A stretch of DNA of 64,000 nucleotides from an uncultured Aquimarina sp. (GTDB taxonomy: Bacteria; Bacteroidota; Bacteroidia; Flavobacteriales; Flavobacteriaceae): the NCBI GenBank assembly GCA_947496555.1, contig CANMDH010000003.1:124001-188000 (forward strand), read 5' to 3'. The translations under genes and the position numbers were made by a program. The notes under the pieces were generated by a model. The model was not told the origin of the DNA and searched no databases. It saw nothing but the letters and a program-made list of their open reading frames with translations. The stretch's first letter is position 1. Each line of letters opens with the position of its first letter. This document shows positions 53,713 through 63,565 of the stretch, piece after piece.

Positions 53713-55155
53713 GTGAAGATTCTTGATAGATATATATTAACAAGCTTTTTAAAGACTTTTTTTCCGCTCTTTGTAATAATTATGTTTATTCTTTTATTGC
53801 AAACTATTTGGTTATTTATATCAGAATTAGCGGGTAAAGATCTTGACTTTTCTGTGATTATAAAGTTCTTAACATTTGCAACACCTAGGTTAATTCCTAT
53901 GGTACTTCCGCTTACTATTTTACTTACATCGATCATGATTTTTGGGAATTTTGCCGAGAACTATGAGTTTGCAGCCATGAAGTCTTCGGGAATATCGTTG
54001 CAAAGGGCAATGCGTACATTATCTGTTTTTATCTTTTTTGTAGGTATCGGTGCTTTTCTTTTTTCTAATACAATAATACCTTCTTCAGAAAAAAGATTTA
54101 TTAACCTTAGGAAGAATATAGTTAAAGTAAAACCGGCAATGGTTATTACCCCAAATCAGTTTAACGATTTAGGAGATATTAATATCAAAGTTTCTGAAAA
54201 ATATGGAGATAATGATCAGTTCCTTAGAGATGTTATAATACATAAAAAAGCAGCAAGACCCGGTAATTTTACGGTAATAAAAGCCATAGATGGAGAATTA
54301 AAAGGAAGTGTAAATTCAGATTTAATAACGCTAGTCTTAAATGATGGTAATTATTATGATGAAATTCAGCAAAGATCTCCCCAGAGAAGAAAAAAGATGC
54401 CATTTGCCAAAACTCATTTTGAAAAATATATCTTAAATATAGATCTATCTTCATTGGGTAATGTAGATATGGATGCCCAGCAATACAGTAAAGGCTATAA
54501 TATGCTGAATGTTAATGGGCTGAAAAATGAAATAGATACTCTGTCTATACAAGTGAATAAAGATATCAAGAACCTGGGGGTAGATGTTGATAGAAGAATT
54601 GGTTATGAAGGCCTTAATAAAAATATGAAAATAGATACTATTCAGGATCCTAAAAAAGATACCTTAGGTATTATGAGTCATTTCAATACCACCCAAAAGA
54701 TACAAATTTACCTTAGTGCGACTTCTAACACCGAAGGAGTAGTTAGAAAGATCAATACATTAGAAAAAAGCGTAGTCAATAGAAAAAGAGCTCTTAATAA
54801 GTATGAAATGTCTTTGCATGATAAATATGCCTTAGGGATATCCTGTATTTTGTTATTTTTTGTAGGAGCTCCATTGGGAGCGATTATCAGAAAAGGAGGG
54901 ATGGGATTACCTATAGTTATTGGGGTTGTTTTATTTCTAACCTATCACTTTATTGGTATTTTTGCCAAAAATAGTGCAGAAGAAGGAGGGATTCCCCCTT
55001 TTATAGGCTCTTGGCTTTCTACATTTATTATATTTCCGCTTAGTATTTTCTTAACTCGCAGGGCAACTACAGATCGAGGAATCTTTAGTTTTGACAATTT
55101 TATTCAACCCATACGGGATTTCTTTGTAAAACGATCATCCAAATTCAAAAAATAG
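53713..55155 (+). CDS. lptF: LptF/LptG (YjgP/YjgQ) permease
   Basis: 480 residues beginning GTG (MKILDRYILTSFLKTFFPLFVIIM). About six membrane helices in two sets (about 13-120 and 370-465) flank a periplasmic beta-jellyroll, the YjgP/YjgQ layout. It extracts lipopolysaccharide for the Lpt bridge. F and G cannot be told apart by sequence alone; one copy is in the window. Confidence 0.88.
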   Translation: MKILDRYILTSFLKTFFPLFVIIMFILLLQTIWLFISELAGKDLDFSVIIKFLTFATPRLIPMVLPLTILLTSIMIFGNFAENYEFAAMKSSGISLQRAMRTLSVFIFFVGIGAFLFSNTIIPSSEKRFINLRKNIVKVKPAMVITPNQFNDLGDINIKVSEKYGDNDQFLRDVIIHKKAARPGNFTVIKAIDGELKGSVNSDLITLVLNDGNYYDEIQQRSPQRRKKMPFAKTHFEKYILNIDLSSLGNVDMDAQQYSKGYNMLNVNGLKNEIDTLSIQVNKDIKNLGVDVDRRIGYEGLNKNMKIDTIQDPKKDTLGIMSHFNTTQKIQIYLSATSNTEGVVRKINTLEKSVVNRKRALNKYEMSLHDKYALGISCILLFFVGAPLGAIIRKGGMGLPIVIGVVLFLTYHFIGIFAKNSAEEGGIPPFIGSWLSTFIIFPLSIFLTRRATTDRGIFSFDNFIQPIRDFFVKRSSKFKK

Positions 55156-55168
55156 ATTTCTTTTTAAA

Positions 55169-55176
55169 TATCTTTG
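55169..55176 (+). promoter_or_regulatory. Promoter -7 element of ribBA
   Basis: TATCTTTG matches TAnnTTTG, 28 bases before the ATG at 55204. Confidence 0.5.
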
Positions 55177-55203
55177 CAGGTAATTATTCAAGATTAAAAA
55201 ATT

Positions 55204-56355
55204 ATGTCGCAGATTACTGAAACCAAAAAGAAATTTAAGTTGAATACTATTGAAGAAGCCATTGAGGATATTCGACAGGGAAAGGTAATTATCGTTGTAG
55301 ATGATGAGGACCGAGAAAATGAAGGAGATTTTATTGCTGCAGCAGAGAAGGTGACTCCCGAAATGATCAATTTTATGGCAAAACATGGAAGAGGGCTTAT
55401 TTGTGCTCCTCTTACCGAAAACCGTTGTCATGAATTGAACCTGGAAATGATGGTGCAGAATAATACGGTTTTGCATGAAACCCAATTTACAGTATCTGTC
55501 GACCTAATTGGTAATGGTTGTACCACTGGAATTTCGGTGCAAGATCGCGCCAAAACTATAAAGGCTCTGGTCGATGAAAATACAAAACCGCACGAATTAG
55601 GAAGACCAGGACATATTTTTCCGCTAAAGGCAAAAAATGGGGGTGTTCTAAGACGTACTGGGCATACTGAAGCTTCTGTGGATTTGGCAAGATTGGCGGG
55701 ATTACAACCTGCTGGTATTTTGGTTGAGATATTAAATGAAGATGGTACGATGGCACGCCTGCCACAATTGGTTGAAGTAGCAAAGAAATTTGATTTAAAA
55801 TTAATTTCGATTGAAGATTTGGTAGCATACCGAATGCAACATGACTCTTTGATCGAGAAAAAGGAAGATTTCGATATTACTACACGCTTTGGAAATTTTA
55901 GATTGAGAGCGTATAAACAAACGACCAATAACCAAATTCATATTGCGCTAACCTTAGGAACCTGGAATCAAGATGAACCCGTGCTTACCCGTGTCAATTC
56001 TACGCTTTTTAATAACGATATCTTGGGAACGCTTACTAATAATGCAGACAAAAGATTGGATGCTATGTTTCAGCGTATCAACAATGAGGGAAAAGGCGCA
56101 ATACTTTTTATTAATCAAGAAAGTTCATCCTTTAACCTCCTTAATCGCTTAAAGACATTAAAAGAAATTCAAAACGGGAAAGACATTAAAAAAGCTCCTA
56201 AAATAATTATGGATACCAAAGACTTTGGAATTGGAGCCCAGATATTACATGATATTAATATTCATAAGCTTCGCTTGGTATCCAATACAGTACAACAAAA
56301 ACGTGTTGGAATGATAGGATATGGCCTGGAAATAGTCGAATATGTAGAGTATTAA
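55204..56355 (+). CDS. ribB: RibBA-type protein: DHBP synthase with degenerate GTP cyclohydrolase II domain
   Basis: 383 residues. The N-terminal ~205 residues are 3,4-dihydroxy-2-butanone-4-phosphate synthase: [14 protein letters not shown] (metal/substrate site), [19 protein letters not shown] and [10 protein letters not shown]. The C-terminal half has the fold of GTP cyclohydrolase II, but the zinc Cys motif (usual E-C-x-T-G-D and C-D-C) is replaced by [20 protein letters not shown], with no Cys. So only the ribB activity is expected, and another ribA should exist elsewhere. Confidence 0.9.
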   Translation: MSQITETKKKFKLNTIEEAIEDIRQGKVIIVVDDEDRENEGDFIAAAEKVTPEMINFMAKHGRGLICAPLTENRCHELNLEMMVQNNTVLHETQFTVSVDLIGNGCTTGISVQDRAKTIKALVDENTKPHELGRPGHIFPLKAKNGGVLRRTGHTEASVDLARLAGLQPAGILVEILNEDGTMARLPQLVEVAKKFDLKLISIEDLVAYRMQHDSLIEKKEDFDITTRFGNFRLRAYKQTTNNQIHIALTLGTWNQDEPVLTRVNSTLFNNDILGTLTNNADKRLDAMFQRINNEGKGAILFINQESSSFNLLNRLKTLKEIQNGKDIKKAPKIIMDTKDFGIGAQILHDINIHKLRLVSNTVQQKRVGMIGYGLEIVEYVEY

Positions 56356-56369
56356 GATAATATAAGTTA

Positions 56370-57560
56370 CTACAATATACTTTTTATAGCTTCAACCATT
56401 TTTGTACCTCTTTCGGTAACTTCTTCTGCTGTCCAGTTTAATTTTATTAGGCAAGAGACTGTTCTACCCATCCATGCATCACTAGCGTCAAAAGATCGAT
56501 TATTCTTTTGTAGTCCTTTTTGTACTTCTTCAGAAAGTCTTCCTAAGGATTTTTGTTCTAATAAATGCTCCCATTTTTTATAGTAATGCCAGTTATTATC
56601 AAACCAATAAAAACAAGCATCAACTCCGTGAGTTCCTAGTGCTTTATGAGCTTTTCTGGCAAGATCTTCTGTAGGTAAAAATATGTTCAGGAAAGCATAG
56701 CTCTCAACTCCTGTTTCTGGTACTCTCCTGAAGGTAACTTCTGGGATCTCCTGCAAGGCATTACGAAGAATGGTATAATTCTTTTCTTGTGTAGCGATGG
56801 TGTTATCGAGTTTTCTTAGCTGGGCAATACCTACCGCTGCATTTAATTCTGATAATCGATAGTTATATCCTAAAAAAGGATGTGTTTCTGCACCCCGATC
56901 ATTGCCAACGTGATCATGGCCATGGTCGTGATACATATGAGCACGATCAGCGTATTTTTCAGAATTGGTAATAATTCCACCACCTTCGCCACAAGTAACA
57001 GTTTTCACATAATCAAAAGAGAAACAACCTAAATCTCCATGGCTACCTAAAGGTTTACCATCATAGCTTCCACCTATCGCTTGGCAGGCGTCTTCTAATA
57101 AAATAAGATTGTGTTTATCACAGATTGCTTTTAGAGCACTAAGATCTGCCATAGACCCACACATATGTACAGGCATTACAGCCTTGGTTTTTGGTGTAAT
57201 CACCGCTTCAACAGCTTTTGGATTTAATGTTAAAGTATCATCAATGTCACATAAAACGGGAACGGCACCTACAGATAATATAGCCTCAAAGCTAGCTACA
57301 AAAGTAAATGTAGGCATGATCACTTCATCACCCGCACCAATTTCTGCACAGGCTAACGCCACAGTCAGGGCAGCTGTACCACTAGATACTACTTGAGCAT
57401 ATTTTGTTTGCATTCTGCTGGCAAGATCCTTTTCAAGTTCAAGGGCTTTATGATGACCATTTCTCAAGGGGTCAAAACCATAGCGCATTAAAATTCCATT
57501 GTCCAAAACATCTTGTACTTCTTTCTTTTCTTCAGCACCAAATAACTCAAATCCTGGCAT
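56370..57560 (-). CDS. DegT/DnrJ/EryC1 aminotransferase
   Basis: 396 residues of fold-type I PLP. SSGTAALTVALACAEIGAGDEVIMPTFTF in two pieces is the family's cofactor region, LEDACQAIGGSYDGKPLG includes the PLP Asp, and FSFDYVKTVTCGEGGG provides the Lys. Such enzymes aminate nucleotide-sugar ketones for surface glycans. No other sugar gene is adjacent, so the substrate is unknown. Confidence 0.9.
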   Translation of the reverse strand: MPGFELFGAEEKKEVQDVLDNGILMRYGFDPLRNGHHKALELEKDLASRMQTKYAQVVSSGTAALTVALACAEIGAGDEVIMPTFTFVASFEAILSVGAVPVLCDIDDTLTLNPKAVEAVITPKTKAVMPVHMCGSMADLSALKAICDKHNLILLEDACQAIGGSYDGKPLGSHGDLGCFSFDYVKTVTCGEGGGIITNSEKYADRAHMYHDHGHDHVGNDRGAETHPFLGYNYRLSELNAAVGIAQLRKLDNTIATQEKNYTILRNALQEIPEVTFRRVPETGVESYAFLNIFLPTEDLARKAHKALGTHGVDACFYWFDNNWHYYKKWEHLLEQKSLGRLSEEVQKGLQKNNRSFDASDAWMGRTVSCLIKLNWTAEEVTERGTKMVEAIKSIL

Positions 57561-57701
57561 AGCTATACTTTTACATTAAAATTTAACTTCTGGCAAAAGT
57601 ACCGAAAAGTGTTTTGATTTTATAGTTGGTAATTTATATTTTTTTTGAATACTACTTCAAGCACGGGTTTGTGCACTTGATTACCCAAAAAAAGAATGGT
57701 T

Positions 57702-58331
57702 TTATATTGTAATAACTGTATCAGAAATAGAACGTCTTACTTTTTTGAAATCAGAAAACATATCATCTTTAGCTCTGTAACCAACGGGTAAGACTAATAC
57801 CGAAGAAAGCCCTAAATCTTTTAGGTTAAGAAGCTCATCATATTTATCAGGGATAAAACCTTCCATAGGACAGGCATCTATTTCTTCAATAGCACATACG
57901 GTTAATAGATTTCCCATGGCTAAATAAGCCTGTTTCGAAGCCCAGGTAGATATTTCTTCTGCTGGTTTGTTTTTGAAAGAATCAACCAGTTGTTTTTTAA
58001 AAGGGTCCAATATTTCTTCTGAAGTGTTGCGAGTTGTCTTTACATTTTCAAAATGTTTAGAGATATATTCTTCTCCAACGATTTTCTCAATACAAAATAC
58101 GAGAACATGAGAAGCGTCTGCAACTTGCTGCTGATTCCATGAATGTTGCGTTAATCTGCTTTGAAGCTCTTTGTCTTTTATTACCACTAATTTTAGGGGT
58201 TGAAGGCCATAAGAAGTAGCCGTAAGATTAAAGGCTTCGGTTAGGATATCAATTTTTTCCTGTGGAAGGACTTTTGTATTGTCAAATTTTTTGGTGGCAT
58301 ATCTCCATCGTAAACTTTCTATAATGTTCAT
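57702..58331 (-). CDS. NAD(P)H-dependent nitroreductase
   Basis: About 209 residues from ATG 58329-58331 (MNIIESLRWRYATKKFD); the frame could start at 58376, adding a short unrelated leader. RWRYATKKFDNTKVL is the FMN-binding start of the nitroreductase (NfsB/NfnB) family, and VLPVGYRAKDD closes it. Oxidoreductase acting on nitro-aromatics or quinones; true substrate unknown. Divergent from the thioesterase gene. Confidence 0.88.
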   Translation of the reverse strand: MNIIESLRWRYATKKFDNTKVLPQEKIDILTEAFNLTATSYGLQPLKLVVIKDKELQSRLTQHSWNQQQVADASHVLVFCIEKIVGEEYISKHFENVKTTRNTSEEILDPFKKQLVDSFKNKPAEEISTWASKQAYLAMGNLLTVCAIEEIDACPMEGFIPDKYDELLNLKDLGLSSVLVLPVGYRAKDDMFSDFKKVRRSISDTVITI

Positions 58332-58423
58332 GCGAAGTTTTTTTTTAAATATAATACAAAGATAATATGATAACATTTACCTTTGATCTATAAAATGATA
58401 AGAAAAAACTATATCCCAATTAC

Positions 58424-58822
58424 ATGAACAATATAGAAGACCTAATCGAGAAATCTGAGACCAGGATTTTTAAAGCCGTATTCCCCAATACTACAAATCA
58501 TTATGAAACTTTGTTTGGAGGAACCGCTTTACAGTTAATGGATGAGGTTTCCTTTATTTGTGCCACGCGATTCAGTAGAAAAAAGGTAGTTACGATTTCT
58601 TCAGATAAAATAGATTTTGAAAAGCCAATTCCTGAAGGCACAATTATAGAATTAATGGCAAAAGTATCCGAAGTAGGAAGAACAAGTTGCACCGTTAGGG
58701 TAGATATTTATAAAGAAGATATGTACAGCTATGAGCGCGAGTTGGCCGTAACGGGATTATTCAAGTTTGTAGCTATTGGTAACAACAAAAAACCAATACC
58801 GATTATTGATGGAAGAGAATAG
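58424..58822 (+). CDS. Acyl-CoA thioesterase (hotdog fold)
   Basis: 132 residues: VFPNTTNHYETLFGGTALQLMDEVSFICATRFS is the YciA/BACH-type active-site helix with its conserved Asn/Asp, followed by SSDKIDFEKPIPEG and ELMAKVSEVGRTSCTVRVDI. It hydrolyses acyl-CoA. Confidence 0.9.
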   Translation: MNNIEDLIEKSETRIFKAVFPNTTNHYETLFGGTALQLMDEVSFICATRFSRKKVVTISSDKIDFEKPIPEGTIIELMAKVSEVGRTSCTVRVDIYKEDMYSYERELAVTGLFKFVAIGNNKKPIPIIDGRE

Positions 58823-58864
58823 AAAAAGAGTACCATTAGAGTGCTCTTTTTACTTTAAAATAGG

Positions 58865-60346
58865 TTAGTTGTTTACCAGTCTTTTAAGTTTTATTCTGAA
58901 GGCTGCAAAGATTAGCGTCATGAATGGACTTAACCAGTTGAATATTGCAAAGAAGAAATAATCTACAACTGGTACACCAAGAACGCCACTTTGATAGGCT
59001 CCACAAGTATTCCATGGGATTAAAACAGAAGTCACAGTACCAGAATCCTCCAAGGTGCGGCTTAAATTCTCGGGAGCAAGCCCTTTATCTTTAAATGCTT
59101 TAGAATACATTCGTCCGGGTACAACAATTGCCAAATACTGATCTGATGCTGTAACATTTAATGCTAAGCAACTTACAACGGTACTCGCAAAAAGACCAAA
59201 AACAGAATCAAATAAATTAAGTAAAGCTTTGCTTATTCTTGCAAGAGCTCCAATAGCATCCATTACTCCACCAAAAACCATGGCACATACGATTAACCAA
59301 ATAGTACCAAGCATCCCATACATTCCGCCAGCAGAAAACAAATCATTAAGCTGTTCATTGGTTGTTTCTACAGCGGTATCGACTGTCATTGCTTTCATTA
59401 CCCCCATATAAGCCGAGTTGAATGTAAGTTCTGTGCTTCCTGCAATTTTCATAACAATATCCGGCTGTGCAATAATTGCTGCGATGGCTCCCAGTAAGGT
59501 CCCTGCTAATAATGCGATTAGTGGAGGAGTCTTTCTAATGATCAATCCGATAACCAAAACCGGAACGATAAATAACCAAGGTGTAATGTTAAATGAACCT
59601 TTAATAGCTTGTAATTGCTCTGTAATTTGTGGAGTTCCTGAAGTATCAATGGCGAACCCAATAATGATAAAAACAATTAATGTAATTGTAATGGTGGGTA
59701 CTGTGGTATATGTCATGTATTTGATATGCGAGAATAATTCACCACCAGCCATAGCCGGCGCAAGATTTGTAGTATCTGATAGCGGGGACATTTTATCTCC
59801 AAAATACGCTCCCGAAATAACGGCACCGGCAGTCATGCCAAGTGAAATACCTAACGTATCACCAATTCCGATTAACGCAATACCCACTGTGGCCGAAGTT
59901 GTCCAAGAGCTACCTGTAGCTATCGAAATAATAGCACAAATGATTACACAAGCCGCCAGGAAAATAGTTGGGTTCAGAATCTGTAAACCATAGTAGATCA
60001 TCGTAGGTATAATACCGCTTATTAGCCAGGTGCCGGCAAGGGACCCTACCATTAATAAAATGAGCAGAGCTCCTGTAGTAGATTTTACATTTCTCGCAAC
60101 TTCCTCCATCATTTGTTTATAAGAAACCTTGTTAAAGAATCCTACAATTGCAGCAAATGCAGCACCGAGTAATAAAATAAACTGATTACTACCACTTAAG
60201 GCATCATCACCAAATAAATATACATTGTAGAATAACATCCCTACAAGTATTACCACTGGCAATAATGCTTCCCAGATGTTTAGTTCTTTATTTTCTATAA
60301 TATCTTCATTTTGGGGGTTGGTAGGAGTGATGTTTTGACTTTCCAT
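58865..60346 (-). CDS. nhaC: Na+/H+ antiporter NhaC family
   Basis: 493 residues with about 11 membrane helices. Long hydrophobic stretches (for example about 23-45, 105-125, 245-265) and the GDKMSPLSDTTNLAPA segment are typical of NhaC. It exchanges Na+ for H+, fitting a marine habitat. Its promoter must lie in the gap 60347-60570. Confidence 0.92.
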   Translation of the reverse strand: MESQNITPTNPQNEDIIENKELNIWEALLPVVILVGMLFYNVYLFGDDALSGSNQFILLLGAAFAAIVGFFNKVSYKQMMEEVARNVKSTTGALLILLMVGSLAGTWLISGIIPTMIYYGLQILNPTIFLAACVIICAIISIATGSSWTTSATVGIALIGIGDTLGISLGMTAGAVISGAYFGDKMSPLSDTTNLAPAMAGGELFSHIKYMTYTTVPTITITLIVFIIIGFAIDTSGTPQITEQLQAIKGSFNITPWLFIVPVLVIGLIIRKTPPLIALLAGTLLGAIAAIIAQPDIVMKIAGSTELTFNSAYMGVMKAMTVDTAVETTNEQLNDLFSAGGMYGMLGTIWLIVCAMVFGGVMDAIGALARISKALLNLFDSVFGLFASTVVSCLALNVTASDQYLAIVVPGRMYSKAFKDKGLAPENLSRTLEDSGTVTSVLIPWNTCGAYQSGVLGVPVVDYFFFAIFNWLSPFMTLIFAAFRIKLKRLVNN

Positions 60347-60570
60347 TTGGTATATTAGAAATTTATTGATGTAATGTTACGATATTAATAAAATTTATGC
60401 AATGGATACATCTAGTTTAATTTTTTTTGAGTTGAAAAATTTGTAGAGATATGCACCTAAAAATAAATGATTACAAAAGAAATTGTGTATTTTATCGATT
60501 TTATTTGTTTTTTATCGATAAAACATCTATTATTGCAAAGTGATTTAGTAATAAAAATATTGAATCAACC

Positions 60571-60710
60571 TACTTTTGAAATGTAAAACAAAAAGAGTAA
60601 GAGAAAAATTGGAATTGTTTTAAACTTTTTTTGCCCCCGTGAAAGAATAATTCCCCCGAATTATTTGTTCCCTAAACCTAATAAAGCCTCTTCCCCCAGA
60701 GGCTTTTTTC
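60571..60710 (+). ncRNA. Candidate small RNA with C5 hairpin loops
   Basis: A -7-like TACTTTTG at 60571-60578 suggests a start near 60585. Five C runs stand out from the AT-rich background: 60634-60638, 60653-60657, 60693-60697, 60737-60741 and 60794-60797. Two are hairpin loops: AATAATT-CCCCCG-AATTATT (60646-60665) and GCCTCT-TCCCCC-AGAGGC (60686-60703), the latter followed by TTTTTT as a terminator. The layout suits an RNA that pairs through C-rich loops, about 125 nt long. No family was recognised. Confidence 0.5.
60686..60709 (+). terminator. Terminator hairpin of the small RNA candidate
   Basis: GCCTCT/AGAGGC stem around a TCCCCC loop, then TTTTTT at 60704-60709. Confidence 0.8.
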
Positions 60711-60780
60711 TAAAGTTTTGTAAAAGATATTGATTGCCCCCATAGAACTATTTTAGCTAAAATTATATTTAGCAAAAATC

Positions 60781-60808
60781 AAAAAGCCCTGAACCCCAAG
60801 GGCTTTTT
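60781..60808. terminator. Second terminator-like hairpin
   Basis: AAAAAGCCCT (60781-60790) and AGGGCTTTTT (60799-60808) around an 8-base loop containing CCCC. T runs on both strands allow use in either direction. Confidence 0.8.
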
Positions 60809-60862
60809 TTGTTAAATTAACTTTTGTTTCAAATTTTATGCTGAAATTGGAGCAAAAAAATA

Positions 60863-61495
60863 ATGCAAACTACTTTATACAAAGGCGTTGAGTTATTTCT
60901 TCTCTTCGTTTTATTGCCTTTAAGTTTCTTACTGACTTATCCTATTGTAATTAAAATTATACTAACCCTTATGGGGCTTGTTTATATACTTATCTTGCTA
61001 AAACGTAATGGTTTATTAATATTTAGATTTCCTGCAAAAACCTCCTGGAAACCCTTTTGGAAAGAAACTGTCATTAAGTTAGCGATTGTATCAGTAGTAA
61101 CAGGGTTGTATGTTTTCTTTATTGCGCCAGATAAATTGTTTTCTGTTTTGATCAAGAGACCACAATTATGGCTTATGATTTTGTTTATTTATACATTTTT
61201 ATCGGTTTGGCCGCAAGAAATTATTTATAGAACTTTTTTTTATGATCGCTATGAGACATTAATCAAGAACAAATGGTTGTTCATTTTTATAAATGCAATT
61301 CTTTTTTCGTTGGCGCATCTTTTTTTACGAAGCTTTTTGGTTCAGGTACTTACCTTTATTGGAGGACTTTTGTTTGCGTATACCTATCAAAAAACAAAAT
61401 CAACAACATTAGTTTCTATAGAACATGCTATTTACGGCAATTGGTTATTTACCGTAGGAATGGGTGAGATGCTAGCTTTTCCTGGAGCAGACTAG
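60863..61495 (+). CDS. CPBP-family intramembrane protease-like protein
   Basis: 210 residues with about six to seven hydrophobic segments. [17 protein letters not shown] is motif 1 (usual EExxxR, here QE), [16 protein letters not shown] is motif 2 with His, and SIEHAIYGN holds a further His. The first Glu is replaced by Gln, which may weaken activity. CPBP proteins include CAAX-type prenyl proteases and bacteriocin-immunity proteins; role unknown. Overlaps the rdgB stop by four bases. Confidence 0.83.
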   Translation: MQTTLYKGVELFLLFVLLPLSFLLTYPIVIKIILTLMGLVYILILLKRNGLLIFRFPAKTSWKPFWKETVIKLAIVSVVTGLYVFFIAPDKLFSVLIKRPQLWLMILFIYTFLSVWPQEIIYRTFFYDRYETLIKNKWLFIFINAILFSLAHLFLRSFLVQVLTFIGGLLFAYTYQKTKSTTLVSIEHAIYGNWLFTVGMGEMLAFPGAD

Positions 61496-62064
61496 TGGCT
61501 TAAAAAATCTATTAATTGTTGTACTGCTTTTCCACGATGGCTTATTTTATTTTTTTCAGCCATAGGCAACTCTGCAAATGTTTCTGAATATCCATTGGGT
61601 TGAAAAATTGGATCATACCCAAATCCTTTATCGCCTCTTTTATCAAGAGTTATCACTCCTTCACAAATCCCTGTGAATGTTACTAACTTGTTGTTGAGTT
61701 CTAAAGCAATCACGGTCTTAAATTGGGCGTTACGATTTTCTTTTCCTTTCAATTCATTCAAAAGTTTATCCATATTTGCATTGGCATCTTTTGTTTCACC
61801 TGCATACCGAGCCGAATACACTCCCGGAGCTCCATTTATAGCGTCTACTTCAAGACCAGTATCATCTGCAAAACAATCGTAACCGTAGTTTAATTTTATG
61901 TATTGTGCTTTTTGCTTTGCATTCCCTTCAATCGTAGGGGAGGTCTCTGGGATATCTTCATTACATCCAATAGCATTGAGACTTAGTAACTGGATTTTAG
62001 AAGGAATCAGTGCCTGGACTTCTTTTAACTTATTTAGATTATTGGTAGCAAATACTAGTTTCAT
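61492..62064 (-). CDS. rdgB: Non-canonical purine NTP pyrophosphatase RdgB/HAM1
   Basis: 190 residues: [19 protein letters not shown] (N-terminal family motif), [25 protein letters not shown] (catalytic Asp region), and [24 protein letters not shown]. It removes ITP and XTP from the nucleotide pool. Convergent with the CPBP gene. Confidence 0.94.
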   Translation of the reverse strand: MKLVFATNNLNKLKEVQALIPSKIQLLSLNAIGCNEDIPETSPTIEGNAKQKAQYIKLNYGYDCFADDTGLEVDAINGAPGVYSARYAGETKDANANMDKLLNELKGKENRNAQFKTVIALELNNKLVTFTGICEGVITLDKRGDKGFGYDPIFQPNGYSETFAELPMAEKNKISHRGKAVQQLIDFLSH

Positions 62065-62154
62065 TTTAATAAATATGAGGAAACTCTGTTGTTTAAACTT
62101 TTATTAAGATTTTATTTCAACCATCAACCATCAACCATCAACTAATTACTATAA

Positions 62155-62679
62155 CTATGCTTCAGCATCAAAATCAGTGATCCATTTCCCCTGTACTTTT
62201 AATACTTGTTCAATTACATCTCTTACGCACCCTTTTCCACCTTTTTTGAAAGATACATACTTCGAAATTTCTTTAATTTCTGCCACAGCATCTTGAGGAC
62301 AGGTTGGTAATCCAACCATTTGCATTACGGGCATATCAGGAATATCGTCTCCCATATACAAAACATTTTCTGACTTAATATTATAAATATCCAGGTATTC
62401 ATCAAGTTGCTCAACCTTATGATGTGCACCAAGATAAATATCGGTAAGCCCTAACCCTTTTAATCTTTTACGCACACCTTCATTTTTCCCACCAGAAATA
62501 ATACAAACGTTGTATCCCTGTTGTACGGCTGTTTTTAAAGCATATCCGTCTTTTATACTCATAGTTCGTAATAACTCCCCTTCGGTATTAATGAATACCG
62601 TACCATCGGTAAGTACACCATCGACGTCAAAAATAAAAGTAGTAATGTGTTTTAAATATTCTTTATAACTTTTTTCCAT
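62155..62679 (-). CDS. KdsC-like HAD phosphatase
   Basis: 174 residues of the HAD fold: IFDVDGVLTDGTVF (nucleophile Asp and +2 Asp), ISGGKNEGVRKRL (motif II), and YMGDDIPDMPVM (motif III/IV). Resembles 3-deoxy-D-manno-octulosonate-8-phosphate phosphatase (KdsC). Its start overlaps the DUF2520 gene by 17 bases. Confidence 0.87.
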   Translation of the reverse strand: MEKSYKEYLKHITTFIFDVDGVLTDGTVFINTEGELLRTMSIKDGYALKTAVQQGYNVCIISGGKNEGVRKRLKGLGLTDIYLGAHHKVEQLDEYLDIYNIKSENVLYMGDDIPDMPVMQMVGLPTCPQDAVAEIKEISKYVSFKKGGKGCVRDVIEQVLKVQGKWITDFDAEA

Positions 62680-63427
62680 ATTTAGATTGTATTGCCTTCG
62701 TCAAGTTTTGATATAGTTCTTTTTGTGAAGTATCTGATAAGATATTCAAATGCCTTTCTATTGTCTGATTGTCTTTTCTAACAGCTGGTCCTGTTTGCGC
62801 TTCAGCTGGATCCATTTTTGTGATTTTTTTTGCAGTTTCCAATATTAATGGATGTAAAATTTCAAAAGGAACATCATATTCTTCACAAATGTCATTTCCA
62901 ACCGAAAATAAGTAATTCGTAAAATTATTTACAAATACTGCTGAAACATGCAGTATATTTCTTTGTTCTGATGAAATTTCATATACCTTTTCAGATAATG
63001 ACCTGGCAAGATTTTTCAAAAGTTCTAAATCATCATCTCTTTCGGCTTCCAAACAAAATGGAACTTTACTAAAATCGACATCTTTGTCCTTACTAAATGT
63101 TTGTAAAGGATAAAATACTCCTTTTCTATTAGAATTATCTAACATTTCTATAGGAACACTTCCCGAGGTATGTACAACCAACTTGTCTTTAAAAGGAAGT
63201 TGAGAAGAAACTTCTTTAATGGCGTCATCGCTTACCGCCAGTATGTATATATCTGCTTCTAGAAGAACATCAATATCTTTTGTAATAGCGCTTATCTTTT
63301 GATTTGGATGCAGTTGTAAACCTTTTCGATTATAGCACTGTATAACTTCTACCGATTTTTGTTCTAAAAAAGCAGTATATAAGTGTTGTGCAACATTTCC
63401 AGCACCAAGAATTACAACTCTAATCAT
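62663..63427 (-). CDS. DUF2520/Rossmann-like NAD(P)-binding protein
   Basis: 254 residues from ATG 63425-63427. MIRVVILGAGNVAQHLYTAF is a GxGNxA dinucleotide-binding motif, and the C-terminal helical DUF2520 domain includes HVSAVFVNNFTNYLFSVG. The ProC-like fold suggests an oxidoreductase, function unknown. Paired with kdsC-like by overlap. Confidence 0.85.
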   Translation of the reverse strand: MIRVVILGAGNVAQHLYTAFLEQKSVEVIQCYNRKGLQLHPNQKISAITKDIDVLLEADIYILAVSDDAIKEVSSQLPFKDKLVVHTSGSVPIEMLDNSNRKGVFYPLQTFSKDKDVDFSKVPFCLEAERDDDLELLKNLARSLSEKVYEISSEQRNILHVSAVFVNNFTNYLFSVGNDICEEYDVPFEILHPLILETAKKITKMDPAEAQTGPAVRKDNQTIERHLNILSDTSQKELYQNLTKAIQSKYGKKL

Positions 63428-63533
63428 TTGGCTAAAATAAGGAAGTTCCCTTAAAAAATTGAACAAGATTAACACTTCTGTTAAAACACTTAAATCAAAG
63501 CTTAATAATGATACTTTATCCTGCCAAAAACAT

Positions 63534-63541
63534 TAAATTTG
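63534..63541 (+). promoter_or_regulatory. Promoter -7 element of ccsBA
   Basis: TAAATTTG matches TAnnTTTG, 24 bases before the ATG at 63566. Divergent from the DUF2520 gene. Confidence 0.55.
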
Positions 63542-63565
63542 CCGAGCAAAAAAAAGAAAGGTAAT

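Larger units (their letters stand above)
60347..60862. other. Intergenic region with small RNA candidate
   Basis: 516 bases without a protein gene between divergent nhaC and CPBP genes. The first half is AT-rich; the second half holds the C-rich hairpins described separately. Confidence 0.7.

Noticed and set aside
60571-60808. CRISPR array, suggested by the repeated C runs
   Set aside because: Spacing and flanks differ, repeats are only five bases, and no cas genes are present.
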